Assembly (NCBI GenBank): GCA_900767415.1
Contig: CAAFYZ010000044.1
Coordinates: 1-23,854 of the forward strand
Direction: 5' to 3'
Length of the DNA: 23,854 nucleotides
Source of the DNA: Clostridia bacterium
GTDB lineage: Bacteria; Bacillota; Clostridia; Oscillospirales; CAG-272
Shown here piece after piece: positions 1 to 8,196 of the stretch. The notes beneath the pieces are model-generated. The model saw only the letters and a list, made by a program, of their open reading frames with translations, was not told the DNA's origin and did no database searches. Both the position numbers and the translations under genes were made by a program. The first letter of the stretch is position 1; the number at the start of each line of letters is the position of its first letter.

Positions 1-43
1 AATGCGTTACCTTACAGCAAAACCTCGACCGATGAAAAAAACG

Positions 44-89
44 CCTCATCCGTCAGCTTCGGCTGCCACCTTCTCCCACCGGAGAAGGC
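44..89. repeat. Two-hairpin intergenic repeat, copy 1
   Basis: This short element is built from two adjacent hairpins: CAGC-ttcg-GCTG (54-65) and CCTTCTCC-cacc-GGAGAAGG (69-88), preceded by CCTCATCC. Its reverse complement aligns over nearly its whole length with 9270-9314, including the GCCTTCTCC start and the GGATGAGG end. I recall similar elements being common between genes in Clostridia drafts, but did not search. The rest of 1-140 holds no gene I can support. Confidence 0.65.
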
Positions 90-140
90 ATATTTGCACC
101 TCCACTTCATCCGCCCGACTTATCAAAAACGCCCGACAAC

Positions 141-173
141 AAAAAGACCTTCCCATGACAGGAAGGTCTTTTT
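141..173. terminator. Bidirectional intrinsic terminator
   Basis: A perfect 13-bp stem (AAAAAGACCTTCC pairing with GGAAGGTCTTTTT) has a 7-nt loop and an A run on one side and a T run on the other, so it can terminate in both directions. It lies about 50 bp past the stop codon of the minus-strand beta-helix gene and probably ends that transcript. Confidence 0.85.
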
Positions 174-225
174 GTACCGACGCCGCGGCACGATTTTTAT
201 TTGATCTGCCACAAGACGACAGAGA

Positions 226-1671
226 TTATTTTTCTTCCACGACAAGATCGGGGTAGAGTGCCGGATTCTTGGTGATCTCGTACTTCTTTCCGCTCTTTGT
301 GTGAATGTTATGGAGGATCAACCGCTTGGTCGGCACGACGCGGAAGGGTTTATCTTCCGAGAAGGTCGGGTCGAATTCGGGAAGAATGTAAAGATTTGTA
401 TACTCTTCGCCGAGATTTTCATCTTCAATCGTCAATCCGTCAACCGTAAAGGTATGAGGCATACGGCACTCATAACCGAAGTTGTGCTCCTCCGTATTGT
501 ACGCGCCGAGGACGACGGGGTGATTGTTGCTCGGGGTCCACGTACAGTTCTTCACGACCAGCTCGCCGTCGAAGAACGAGCCGTAATCCGCACGCATATT
601 GACAAGAGAAGAGCCGAGGGCGTGCGTGTTCTCCACAAGGCACTTGCCGTGTCCGATCAGGAGCAGGCACATGTGACCGAGGGTGCAGTTGCGGATGACT
701 GCGTTCGTAACACCCATGTGCGCATCAAAGCGGGAGACGATACAGTCGTCGAGCAGCATATCTTTGCAGAAGTTCGTCCCCATCAGTCCCCAATAGCGGC
801 GGTCCATGATGTCGATCGTCTGTCTCACGCCGATCATCTGAAAGGCGATGACACCGTTCGCGCTCAACTCGTAGCTGCCCATCGGCGACATACCGGTGGG
901 GAGTTTTGCCCAATAGGTGAAGTGCGGGGTAAAGAGGCAGTTTTTCACCTTGACGTCATACGTCGCGAACGCGCTGATAAAGCCGTCGTAAGGAGCACCC
1001 GTCTCACCTTCGCCCGTGACATAGTGCGTGATGTTCTCCATCGTGACATGGGCGCGCGTGATACGGAATGCCCGCAGGTGATACGCATATTCGAGTTTCC
1101 AGCGGTTCGCGATCGTGGTGAAGATACCGCCGCGCAGAGTAATCGGCGTCTCGTCGACCGAGTAGGCGACGGCGCGCGTTACCGTGTCGTAGTCCCAGTC
1201 GATATCGGTGAGGATGTTGCCCTCGGCATCGACGAGGAAGGTGTCGTTCTGTGCGGTGCCCGCGTTCTGATTGACACCCTCGCGGATGTAGATCATCTTG
1301 TTGTCGTTATAGACGCGGACATAGACGGTCCCCTCATGCGGGAAGTCGATTTTCTTCTGTCCCTTCTTCAGAGAAGAGATCTCCGGGGTGAATTCTTTCG
1401 TCGTCCGCGGAATAAGGAAGATCGGCTTCCCGCGGTCTTCGATCTCGGTATCGTCGATGATAAAATGTGCCTTGCCGAAATCGACGTCGGTACCGACCGT
1501 GACGACGATCGCCTTACCCCCGATATAATAGGTGGCGTCGTCCTTGGCGCGGACGGGGAGTCCGTGCTCGTTCGCATACGCGTGCGCGGCGGCAATGGCG
1601 GGCAGATCGTCTGTTTTTCCGTCGCCGACGGCACCGAACGCCTCGTAAGTTACATACTGTTTCGTTTCCAT
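226..1671 (-). CDS. Pectate-lyase-like parallel beta-helix protein
   Basis: The product is 481 aa. Residues 12-22 (FGAVGDGKTDD) match the N-terminal signature of the pectate lyase 3/glycoside hydrolase 28-type right-handed beta-helix superfamily, and the middle and C-terminal parts show the repeating short beta-strand pattern with N/C-rich turns (for example VKNCLF, IRNCTL, VKNCTW) expected of helix rungs. Such proteins bind or cleave polysaccharides, but I see no unambiguous catalytic signature, so the substrate and even catalysis are unknown. There is no signal peptide, so the protein is probably cytoplasmic, which is unusual for the superfamily and suggests action on imported oligosaccharides. 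The ATG is preceded by GGAG (spacing 5) and, further up, AAGGAG beyond a small hairpin. It is monocistronic with its own promoter and terminator. Confidence 0.75.
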   Translation of the reverse strand: METKQYVTYEAFGAVGDGKTDDLPAIAAAHAYANEHGLPVRAKDDATYYIGGKAIVVTVGTDVDFGKAHFIIDDTEIEDRGKPIFLIPRTTKEFTPEISSLKKGQKKIDFPHEGTVYVRVYNDNKMIYIREGVNQNAGTAQNDTFLVDAEGNILTDIDWDYDTVTRAVAYSVDETPITLRGGIFTTIANRWKLEYAYHLRAFRITRAHVTMENITHYVTGEGETGAPYDGFISAFATYDVKVKNCLFTPHFTYWAKLPTGMSPMGSYELSANGVIAFQMIGVRQTIDIMDRRYWGLMGTNFCKDMLLDDCIVSRFDAHMGVTNAVIRNCTLGHMCLLLIGHGKCLVENTHALGSSLVNMRADYGSFFDGELVVKNCTWTPSNNHPVVLGAYNTEEHNFGYECRMPHTFTVDGLTIEDENLGEEYTNLYILPEFDPTFSEDKPFRVVPTKRLILHNIHTKSGKKYEITKNPALYPDLVVEEK

Positions 1672-1676
1672 AAAAT

Positions 1677-1698
1677 CTCCGCAAAAATGCGGCTCCTT
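1677..1698 (-). promoter_or_regulatory. Ribosome binding region split by a hairpin
   Basis: On the minus strand the order is AAGGAG, a CCGCA-uuuu-UGCGG hairpin, then AGAUUUU and the AUG at 1671. The hairpin's 3' arm overlaps a second, well-placed GGAG. If the hairpin forms, the near GGAG is partly hidden, but the upstream AAGGAG is brought to 7 nt from the AUG. Either site could serve. Confidence 0.45.
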
Positions 1699-1715
1699 TC
1701 CATGGTTCTGCTCTT

Positions 1716-1744
1716 ATTATACAGGCACGTGCGGGAAAAGTCAA
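1716..1744 (-). promoter_or_regulatory. Sigma-A promoter of the beta-helix gene
   Basis: On the minus strand, TTGACT (1744-1739) and TATAAT (1721-1716) are separated by 17 bp. The bases after the -10 box, AAGAGCAGAAC, resemble those at two other promoters in this window (10769 and 14119). The stretch from 1745 to 1913 between the two divergent promoters shows nothing else I can support. Confidence 0.85.
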
Positions 1745-1913
1745 GCCGTTTTCTGCCGAAAAAAGAACTTTTCGGAAAATTCTCGCCGAAGGTCGAAAAC
1801 CGACCGTCAACCCCCCGTTTTTTATCCGCCCGCAGGTCGGATTTTAGCGTGAAATCCGCCGCTTTCGTTTTCCCTCAGAATCATGAAATAATCTGAAATC
1901 CGCGCGATTTCTC

Positions 1914-1942
1914 TTCATTTTTCGGGTCGTTTATGGTATACT
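1914..1942 (+). promoter_or_regulatory. Putative promoter of the alpha-oxoamine synthase gene
   Basis: TATACT (1937-1942) is preceded by TGG, giving an extended -10 element. The matching -35 position (TTCATT, 1914-1919, 17-bp spacer) is weak. The leader is about 50 nt and ends in AAGGAGG, 5 nt before the ATG. Confidence 0.55.
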
Positions 1943-1998
1943 GAATACGTTTTTTTCAAAAAACAAAAGGATTCGTTTTCGGCAACAAGGAGGTATAA

Positions 1999-3201
1999 AT
2001 GAAAGACATTTTTGCAAAGTGCTATGTACGCTCAAAGGCGGATGAAGTAAAAGATCTGGGGATTTATCCCTATTTTCACGCGTTGGAGTCCAAGCAGGAC
2101 ACCGAAGTTATTATGGAAGGGAAGCGTCGGATCATGCTGGGTTCCAACAACTATCTCGGTCTGACCACGGACGAAGACGTGATAGCGGCAGGCGTGGAGG
2201 CATATCGGACGTACGGCTCGGGGTGTTCCGGCTCCCGCTTTCTGAACGGGACGCTGACCCTTCATCTCGAACTGGAAAAGAGACTTGCCGCGTTTTTACA
2301 TAAGGAAGACGTTATCACGTTTTCCACCGGCTTTCAGACCAATCTCGGGATCATCAGCGCGATCGCCGGGCTCGGCGACTTTATTTTGATGGACGCGGAG
2401 AACCACGCGAGTCTTTACGACGGCGCGAGACTCTCTTTCGGTAAATGCGCACATTATAAGCACGACGACATGGAGGACCTTGAGCGTCTTCTCACCACCG
2501 TCCCGGAGAACAAGGGGTGCCTGATCGTCACCGACGGTGTGTTTTCCATGGGCGGCGACATCGCCAATCTTCCGGAGATCTGTCGCCTCGCAAAAAAATA
2601 CGGCGCGCGCGTGATGGTAGACGATTCCCATTCGATCGGCGTACTGGGAGACGGCGGGCGCGGCACCGCGAGTTATTACGGCCTCGACGAAGAAGTGGAT
2701 ATTCAGATGGGCACGTTTTCAAAATCGCTGGCATCTCTCGGCGGTTTTATGGCGGCTTCCGCACGGGTGGTCGATTTTGTCCGCCATGCGTCCCGTCCTT
2801 TCATCTTTTCCGCGTCGATTCCGCCCGCCAATGCCGCGGCGGCTCTTGCGGCTCTCGATCGACTGGAAAAACAGCCGCACCTCGTCGATAAACTGCAGGA
2901 CAACGCCCTCTATATGCGGAAAAAACTGAGCGAACACAAGATCAGAATGCGCCCGTCGAACGGAGACATCATTCCCATTCTTCCGATCTATACGTATGAA
3001 GAAAAGCAGACGCTGACGATCGCCAAAGACCTGTATGACAACGGCGTTTACGTAAATTCCACGTTGCCGCCGGCGTGCGCACCGGGCGAGTGCCTGCTCC
3101 GCGTCAGTCTGATGGCGACGCACAGCCACGCTCTCATCGACGAGGCGGTAGAGATCATGGCGCGCGTCCTTGCAAAGTACGATCTGACCCCCGTCTGCTG
3201 A
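1999..3201 (+). CDS. Alpha-oxoamine synthase (PLP enzyme), serine palmitoyltransferase/KBL-like
   Basis: This 400-aa fold-type I PLP enzyme condenses an amino acid with an acyl-CoA or acyl-ACP. Visible family features are NNYLGL (50-55), GSGCSGSRFLNGT (73-85), the cofactor-stacking His136 in ENHAS, Asp208 in VDDSHSIG (208 binds the PLP nitrogen), and the Schiff-base Lys242 in GTFSKSLAS. The family includes BioF, Kbl (glycine C-acetyltransferase), HemA and serine palmitoyltransferase. The N-terminal YPYF, the RPFIFSASIPPA block and the C-terminal LPPACAPGE and VSLMATH blocks look most like bacterial serine palmitoyltransferases as I remember them, while DDSH resembles Kbl. There is no biotin, threonine-degradation or lipid gene beside it, so the substrate is open. 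It has its own promoter and terminator. Confidence 0.8.
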   Translation: MKDIFAKCYVRSKADEVKDLGIYPYFHALESKQDTEVIMEGKRRIMLGSNNYLGLTTDEDVIAAGVEAYRTYGSGCSGSRFLNGTLTLHLELEKRLAAFLHKEDVITFSTGFQTNLGIISAIAGLGDFILMDAENHASLYDGARLSFGKCAHYKHDDMEDLERLLTTVPENKGCLIVTDGVFSMGGDIANLPEICRLAKKYGARVMVDDSHSIGVLGDGGRGTASYYGLDEEVDIQMGTFSKSLASLGGFMAASARVVDFVRHASRPFIFSASIPPANAAAALAALDRLEKQPHLVDKLQDNALYMRKKLSEHKIRMRPSNGDIIPILPIYTYEEKQTLTIAKDLYDNGVYVNSTLPPACAPGECLLRVSLMATHSHALIDEAVEIMARVLAKYDLTPVC

Positions 3202-3230
3202 CGCGCGGGACAGGGAAAAGAAAACAAAAG

Positions 3231-3261
3231 AGCGGATGCCTTTTCGGACATTCGCTTTTTT
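3231..3261 (+). terminator. Intrinsic terminator of the alpha-oxoamine synthase gene
   Basis: AGCGGATGCC pairs with GGACATTCGCT around a TTTTC loop, with one wobble and one bulge, followed by six T residues. It lies 30 bp after the stop codon. Confidence 0.8.
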
Positions 3262-3282
3262 GATAAGATGTTGATAAGATGT
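3261..3282. repeat. Tandem 11-mer
   Basis: TGATAAGATGT occurs twice head to tail between the terminator and the next promoter (-35 at 3301). It could be slippage or a small binding site; two copies are too few to decide. Confidence 0.5.
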
Positions 3283-3300
3283 GAAAACTTTCGGGAGCGA

Positions 3301-3329
3301 TTGACAAATCCGCATCCGTATGATAAAAT
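3301..3329 (+). promoter_or_regulatory. Sigma-A promoter of the ABC transporter operon
   Basis: TTGACA (3301-3306) and TAAAAT (3324-3329) are separated by 17 bp, a near-consensus sigma-A promoter. The start codon at 3370 follows AGGAAGGAG. Confidence 0.85.
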
Positions 3330-3369
3330 AAATCCGAAAAAATCACGCAGAGACAGGAAGGAGACTTTC

Positions 3370-4083
3370 ATGCTGAAAATCGAACATTTGACCAAGATCT
3401 ACGGAGAAAAACGCGCGGTGGACGATCTTTCGCTCACCATCGCTCCGGGGGAGATCTACGGCTTCATCGGACACAACGGAGCAGGCAAGACCACGACGCT
3501 GAAGGCGTGCGTCGGACTGATCGATTTTGACGACGGGGAGATCTTCGTCGACGGACATTCGATTAAGAGCGACCCCCTCGCCTGCAAGCGGGAACTTGCC
3601 TACATTCCCGACAATCCCGATCTCTACGACTTTCTGACGGGGATTCGCTATCTGAACTTCATCGCCGACGTGTTCGGCGTGGACAGCGCGACTCGTGCCG
3701 AGCGCATCCGCAAGTATGCCGACCTGTTTGAAATCACGAAGGATCTTGCCACACCGATCGGCGCGTATTCGCACGGCATGAAGCAAAAACTCGTGATCAT
3801 TTCCGCATGGCTTCACGCGCCGAAACTCATTTTGATGGACGAACCGTTCGTCGGTCTGGACCCGAAGGCGTCGCACGTTCTCAAAGAGCTGATGCGGGAG
3901 CATTGCAGGGCGGGCGGTGCGATCTTTTTCTCGACGCACGTTTTGGACGTCGCGGAGAAACTCTGCGATAAGGTTGCCATCATCAAGAGCGGAAAACTTC
4001 TCGTCACCGGGACAATGGAAGAGGTGAAGGGAGACGACACGCTCGAAGATGTGTTCCTTGAGTTGGAGGACGAAGATGATTAA
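3370..4083 (+). CDS. ABC transporter ATP-binding protein
   Basis: A 237-aa nucleotide-binding subunit of an ABC-2/EcsA-like exporter. It has Walker A GHNGAGKTT (34-42), an ABC signature YSHGMKQ (133-139), Walker B LILMDE (153-158) with a D-loop VGLD, and the switch His190 in FSTH. At the Q-loop position the sequence reads YIPDNPDLYDFLT, with no glutamine, a variation I associate with EcsA-like and related proteins. The start at 3370 is chosen because AGGAAGGAG sits at the right distance and the Walker A position is then standard; upstream in-frame codons run into the promoter. The gene overlaps the permease gene by 8 nt, implying translational coupling and a two-component transporter. The substrate is unknown. 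Confidence 0.92.
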   Translation: MLKIEHLTKIYGEKRAVDDLSLTIAPGEIYGFIGHNGAGKTTTLKACVGLIDFDDGEIFVDGHSIKSDPLACKRELAYIPDNPDLYDFLTGIRYLNFIADVFGVDSATRAERIRKYADLFEITKDLATPIGAYSHGMKQKLVIISAWLHAPKLILMDEPFVGLDPKASHVLKELMREHCRAGGAIFFSTHVLDVAEKLCDKVAIIKSGKLLVTGTMEEVKGDDTLEDVFLELEDEDD

Positions 4084-5674
4084 GACGCTGATTGGTATCC
4101 GCCTGCGCGCGCTGGCTTTCGCCCTCGGCGGGAAGCAGAAGAGCGGAAAAGGGAAGACGCAGACGGGCGGGAGACTTGCACTGATGATCTGTCTGTATGC
4201 GTTTCTTGCCCTGATGTTCGCCTTTTTCTCCCTTTCACTCGCCGTCGTCATGGCACCCGTCATGATTTCCGCAGGGCTTGACGCGCTCTATTTTTCGCTT
4301 TTCATGATAGGGAGTTTTACCGTCGTTTTCCTGTTCAGCATTTTCGAGACGAAGAGTGAACTGTTTGAATGTCGGGACAACGAACTTCTGCTCGCCATGC
4401 CCATACGCCCGCGGGAGATCATTCTCGCCCGCATTTTCACCGTTCTGATCTACAATTACGCGGAATGTGCCGTGGTCTTCTTCCCGGCGACGGCGGCGTA
4501 TCTCTTTTTCGGCGGCTCGCCCTTCGCTTCGATAGGCGCGTTCTTCGTTTTTCTCCTTCTGCCGCTGTTTGCCACGGCGCTCTCTTCGGCTCTCGGCTAT
4601 CTCGTCGCCCGCATCGCGAAGAAGATCAAGAACAACAGTCTCGTGACGACGCTGATTTCGCTTGCCTTTTTCGCACTCTATCTCTTCGGCTACACCGCAT
4701 TGATGGACGGGTTGGAAAAATACATCGACGGCATCGCGGGGGGCAGCGTCACACCGGGGAGTCCCGTCCTGCTCTTCATCGGCGGAGCCGCTCTGTTACA
4801 GCCCCTGCCGTTCTTGGCTCTTCTCGCCCTTTCCCTCGGCGGGAGTGCACTTGCCTTTCTTCTGATTTCACGCTCCTATTTTCGTATCGTAACCGATACA
4901 TCGGGGGCAAAGCACGCGCGCTACCGCGAAAAGCGCGTAAAGCAGGGGACACCCTTTACCGCCCTGGTCAAAAAAGAACTTTTCCGCTACGTTTCCTCCG
5001 CGACCTATATGCTGAACTCGGGGATCGGTCTGCTTTTTGAACTCGGGATCTCGGTTTATTTTGCCGTCCGCATACAAGAGGTGCGGGAGCTTGTCGGCGG
5101 CGTCTTCCCCGAAGGGGGAGCGGACGGATTATTGCCGATTCTCGGTATTCTCGTTCTGACCTTCTTTTCGACCTGTACGTTTATCTCCGGTTGCTCCCTG
5201 TCGTTGGAAGGGAAGGCGTTTCCCATGCTCCGCGTGCTTCCGATTCCGACCGAGACGGTACTGCTTGCGAAGACCGTGCCGCACCTCATCATCGCACTGC
5301 CCTTTACCGTGATCTCGGCGATCCTTTTTGCCGTGACGACACAGGCGGCGTGGTACTATGTGATTTTCCTCTTTTTGACCCCCACGGCGGCTTGTCTTTT
5401 CTGCGCGCTTTTCGGTATGGTAATGAACGTCGCTTTCCCGAAATTCGATTATGTCAGCGAGGCACAGGTGATTAAGCAGTCTGCCGCGATGTTCATCTGC
5501 ACGTTCGGGCAGATGTTGCTTGCCGTTCTCGTTTCTGCCGTCGTCATCCTGCTTACCGTCGCCTCTATGGGGCTTTTGGCGGTAGGTGCCGTGACCGCGC
5601 TCTTCCTCGCACTCTCCGCCGTCATGTATATCGTTCTCGTCGGTCCGTCGGCGCGACGGTACGAAAAACTCTGA
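4076..5674 (+). CDS. ABC-2 type exporter permease
   Basis: A 532-aa integral membrane protein with many hydrophobic segments: about three in the first 180 residues, several at 190-290, and a cluster of about six in the C-terminal half, joined by soluble loops. A charged segment near residue 285-310 (rich in R and K) precedes the second half, suggesting two bundles as in EcsB-like or large clostridial ABC exporter permeases. It has no ATP-binding motifs and is assigned by its 8-nt overlap with the ATPase gene. The start at 4076 is chosen for the GGAGG at 4065-4069 inside the end of the ATPase gene. The transported substrate cannot be told from the sequence. The 116-nt gap that follows holds only weak hairpins, so downstream genes may share the transcript. 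Confidence 0.85.
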   Translation: MIKTLIGIRLRALAFALGGKQKSGKGKTQTGGRLALMICLYAFLALMFAFFSLSLAVVMAPVMISAGLDALYFSLFMIGSFTVVFLFSIFETKSELFECRDNELLLAMPIRPREIILARIFTVLIYNYAECAVVFFPATAAYLFFGGSPFASIGAFFVFLLLPLFATALSSALGYLVARIAKKIKNNSLVTTLISLAFFALYLFGYTALMDGLEKYIDGIAGGSVTPGSPVLLFIGGAALLQPLPFLALLALSLGGSALAFLLISRSYFRIVTDTSGAKHARYREKRVKQGTPFTALVKKELFRYVSSATYMLNSGIGLLFELGISVYFAVRIQEVRELVGGVFPEGGADGLLPILGILVLTFFSTCTFISGCSLSLEGKAFPMLRVLPIPTETVLLAKTVPHLIIALPFTVISAILFAVTTQAAWYYVIFLFLTPTAACLFCALFGMVMNVAFPKFDYVSEAQVIKQSAAMFICTFGQMLLAVLVSAVVILLTVASMGLLAVGAVTALFLALSAVMYIVLVGPSARRYEKL

Positions 5675-5790
5675 GTGCGTCCGATAATATTTCTTCGTCG
5701 CGGCATACTAAAAAGAGAATTGCCGTTTTCAAGGTTTTTTCACCCTGCGCCCTGCCGACACGGACAGGCGCGACAGAATAAGGAGGTTCT

Positions 5791-6870
5791 ATGCGGAAAA
5801 AATTCCCGTCCGTCACCGCCCTCTTCTTTGCCGTCTTTTTGATCTCGCTTTTATGTTTCGGCGTTGCGTGGCTCTCTCCGACGGTTGCCGATTTTCTGAA
5901 TCGGACGGCAGGGCACGCCGTGCGTCGCGGACTCGCGGCTTTGACGTCGTGGATTCCGTTTTCCCTGATCGAGGTGCTCCTCTTTTTGATCCCGCTCTGG
6001 ATTACACTCCTTATCGTCTGGATTGTACGGAGCGTCAGACGCCCGTGGAAGAAGCAACGATGGTTTGCATTTTTGCTCTGTTTCTGCATGACGCTAAGTT
6101 TTCTTTACATTTTCACCATGGGAATCGCCTATCATACCGAAAAATTGGATAAAAAACTCGGCATGACCGATTCTCCCGTATCAAAAGAAGAACTGCATCG
6201 CACGGCACTTCTTTGCAAAGAGAAGACCGAAGAACTTTTGGACTCCGTGACGTTTGAAAACGGAGAATCCGTCCTGCCGTACGACCTTTCCGTCCTGAGC
6301 GAAAAGATCGTGCGCGCGTACGACGCTTTTCTCGCCGAGTATCCGATTTTCTCGTCTTTCGAGAGCCGGGGGAAGCCGGTGGTCGCGAGCGAGCTGATGT
6401 CCTATGCACAGATTCTCGGCGTGTATTCCTGCCTGACGGGAGAGTCGAATCTCAATATGTGCTTTCCCGATTACTGCCTGCCATTCACCGTCGCGCACGA
6501 ATTTGCGCACCAGCGGGGGATCGCGAGGGAGAACGAGGCGAACTTTATCGCCTTCCTCGTCTGCATCCGCTCGGACGACGACTACATCCGTTACAGCGGG
6601 TACATGAATATGTACGAGTATCTTTGGTCGGCTCTTTACCGCGCCGACCCCGGGACGTGCAAAGAGATGCTTGCCGCGACCGACCCGCGTATCCGCGCGG
6701 AGAATGCCGCGTATTCGAGAACTTATAAAAAATATCAGGGCACGGTGATCGGCTCGGTCTCCACCGGCATCAACGACGCCTACCTGCAATGGAACGGGAC
6801 GGAGGGCTCGGTGAGTTACGGACTTGTCGTCGATCTTGCCGTCGCCTATTACCGCGATCGGAACGGGTGA
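5791..6870 (+). CDS. DUF3810 family membrane zinc metallopeptidase
   Basis: A 359-aa protein with three N-terminal hydrophobic segments (about 8-30, 58-80 and 92-112) and a large C-terminal domain containing HEFAH (236-240) followed by RGIARENEANF, the zincin arrangement in which a downstream glutamate (247 or 249) would be the third zinc ligand. This matches DUF3810, a family of predicted membrane-anchored metalloproteases of unknown substrate. The active site is expected outside the membrane if the N-terminus is inside and three helices are crossed. AAGGAGG lies 4 nt before the ATG. It follows the ABC permease and precedes murA on the same strand. The C-terminal SYGLVVDLAVAYY end is typical of the family as I recall it. 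Confidence 0.82.
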   Translation: MRKKFPSVTALFFAVFLISLLCFGVAWLSPTVADFLNRTAGHAVRRGLAALTSWIPFSLIEVLLFLIPLWITLLIVWIVRSVRRPWKKQRWFAFLLCFCMTLSFLYIFTMGIAYHTEKLDKKLGMTDSPVSKEELHRTALLCKEKTEELLDSVTFENGESVLPYDLSVLSEKIVRAYDAFLAEYPIFSSFESRGKPVVASELMSYAQILGVYSCLTGESNLNMCFPDYCLPFTVAHEFAHQRGIARENEANFIAFLVCIRSDDDYIRYSGYMNMYEYLWSALYRADPGTCKEMLAATDPRIRAENAAYSRTYKKYQGTVIGSVSTGINDAYLQWNGTEGSVSYGLVVDLAVAYYRDRNG

Positions 6871-6969
6871 GCCGTCGCCGCCCCTTCCGCCTTCCCGTCA
6901 TCGGTTGAAATCACCGCCCTCGTCGCCCGCGAATAGACTGATAACGAATCTTTCTTTTCGGAGCAGACG

Positions 6970-8196
6970 ATGGAAAAGTTTGTTATCGGAGGCGGCACGC
7001 CCCTCTTTGGCGATGTGTTCGTCAGCGGGTCGAAAAATGCCGCCCTTCCTCTTTTATTTGCCACAATTGTGACGGGCGGGACGTCGGAGATCGGGAATCT
7101 GCCCGACATCTCGGACATTCGCGTTACGCTTTCGATTCTTTCCGCCATGGGGGCAAAAGTCTCCTACCTTACGAAGAATCGCGTCAGGATTTCGACCGAT
7201 ACGCTGACGGGGGCAGAGCCGCCGCCCGCCCTGACATCGAAGATCCGCGCGTCTACCTATCTTCTCGGCGCGATGCTTGCCCGCTTCGGCAGAGCACGGA
7301 TCGGCGGTTACGGCGGTTGTGATTTTTCCGCCCGCCCGATCGATATGCACATTGCCGCCGCCCGCGCGTTCGGTGCCGTCTCGGACGGCGGGACACTCGT
7401 CGCCGCACATCTTACCGGTGGGGAGATCACCTTTCCCACCGTCTCGGTCGGCGCAACGGTAAACGCACTGTTCCTCGCCGCCGCCGCGACAGGGGAGAGC
7501 GAGATCAGGAACGCCGCGATCGAGCCGCATATTCTCGCTCTTGCGGATTTTCTCCGTGCGGCAGGTGCGAAGATCGAATTTTCCGGGCGGACGATCCGCG
7601 TGACGGGTGCCGCTTTGCACGCTGTCGACGCCGAGGTGATCCCCGATATGATCGAGGCAGGGACGTATCTTCTCGCCGCACCGATCACGGGAGGCAGAAT
7701 CCGCGTGCACGGCGCGCCGATACGGGAACTCTCCGCCCTGACCAACGCCCTCACCCTTGCGGGAGTCGAAATCAAAGAAAAAGACGGTGTGCTTTCGGCA
7801 GAAGGCGCACCCGTCCGCCCGATTCCGATCGTGACCGCACCTCACCCCGGTTTTGCAACCGATCTGCAGCCACCGATCGCGCCTCTGCTTGCCGTCGGTG
7901 CTGGCGGCTCGATTCGGGAAGAGGTCTTTTGCGGACGGTTCGGGTATCTCAGTGAGCTTGCTCGCTTCGGACTTGGCTTTTCGGTAAGAGGGAACACTGC
8001 CGACATCTTCCCGTCGCACCTTCACGCCGCGACCGCGCACGCTACCGACCTGCGGGGCGGTGCCGCGGCAGTCCTCGCCGCACTTTCCGCAAAAGGGAAG
8101 AGCGAGGTTCTCGGCGCGGAGAAGGTCCTGCGCGGCTATGAAGGGTTCGCCGGGAAACTGACCGCCCTCGGCGCGAAAATCCGTTTGGAGACATAG
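6970..8196 (+). CDS. murA: UDP-N-acetylglucosamine 1-carboxyvinyltransferase (MurA-like)
   Basis: MurA transfers enolpyruvate from PEP to UDP-GlcNAc, the first committed step of peptidoglycan synthesis, in the cytoplasm. The 408-aa product has the family's key residues: Lys22-Asn23 (SGSKNAALP), Arg93 (KIRAS), catalytic Cys117 in GGCDFSARPID (the fosfomycin target), Asp298 in PGFATDLQ and Arg388 in LRGYE. It is about 10 aa shorter than usual and divergent: the common PDRIE motif reads PDMIE (Met227), and NRF near 322 is GRF. Many Bacillota carry two MurA paralogues, and this could be the second. A GGAG sits about 7 nt before the ATG. No promoter is evident in the 99-bp gap behind the DUF3810 gene, so the two may be cotranscribed. 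Confidence 0.88.
   Translation: MEKFVIGGGTPLFGDVFVSGSKNAALPLLFATIVTGGTSEIGNLPDISDIRVTLSILSAMGAKVSYLTKNRVRISTDTLTGAEPPPALTSKIRASTYLLGAMLARFGRARIGGYGGCDFSARPIDMHIAAARAFGAVSDGGTLVAAHLTGGEITFPTVSVGATVNALFLAAAATGESEIRNAAIEPHILALADFLRAAGAKIEFSGRTIRVTGAALHAVDAEVIPDMIEAGTYLLAAPITGGRIRVHGAPIRELSALTNALTLAGVEIKEKDGVLSAEGAPVRPIPIVTAPHPGFATDLQPPIAPLLAVGAGGSIREEVFCGRFGYLSELARFGLGFSVRGNTADIFPSHLHAATAHATDLRGGAAAVLAALSAKGKSEVLGAEKVLRGYEGFAGKLTALGAKIRLET

Noticed and set aside
2..256. 84-codon frame at the left edge
   Set aside because: It crosses a palindromic repeat and a terminator and overlaps the end of the beta-helix gene; the peptide is low-complexity basic sequence without a ribosome binding site.
301..1896. 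531-codon open frame opposite the beta-helix gene
   Set aside because: It is a shadow of the real gene: its composition is unnatural (rich in R, D, V, H), it extends through the promoter region, and no domain can be recognised.
5690..5775. Terminator between the ABC permease and the DUF3810 gene
   Set aside because: The CGGCA/TGCCG stem is only 5 bp with a 15-nt loop and a short T run, and the second hairpin has bulges and no T run. The evidence is too weak to end the operon there.
6871..6969. Promoter for murA
   Set aside because: TTGAAA at 6905 and TAGACT at 6934 are 23 bp apart, too far for sigma-A; cotranscription with the upstream gene is more likely.
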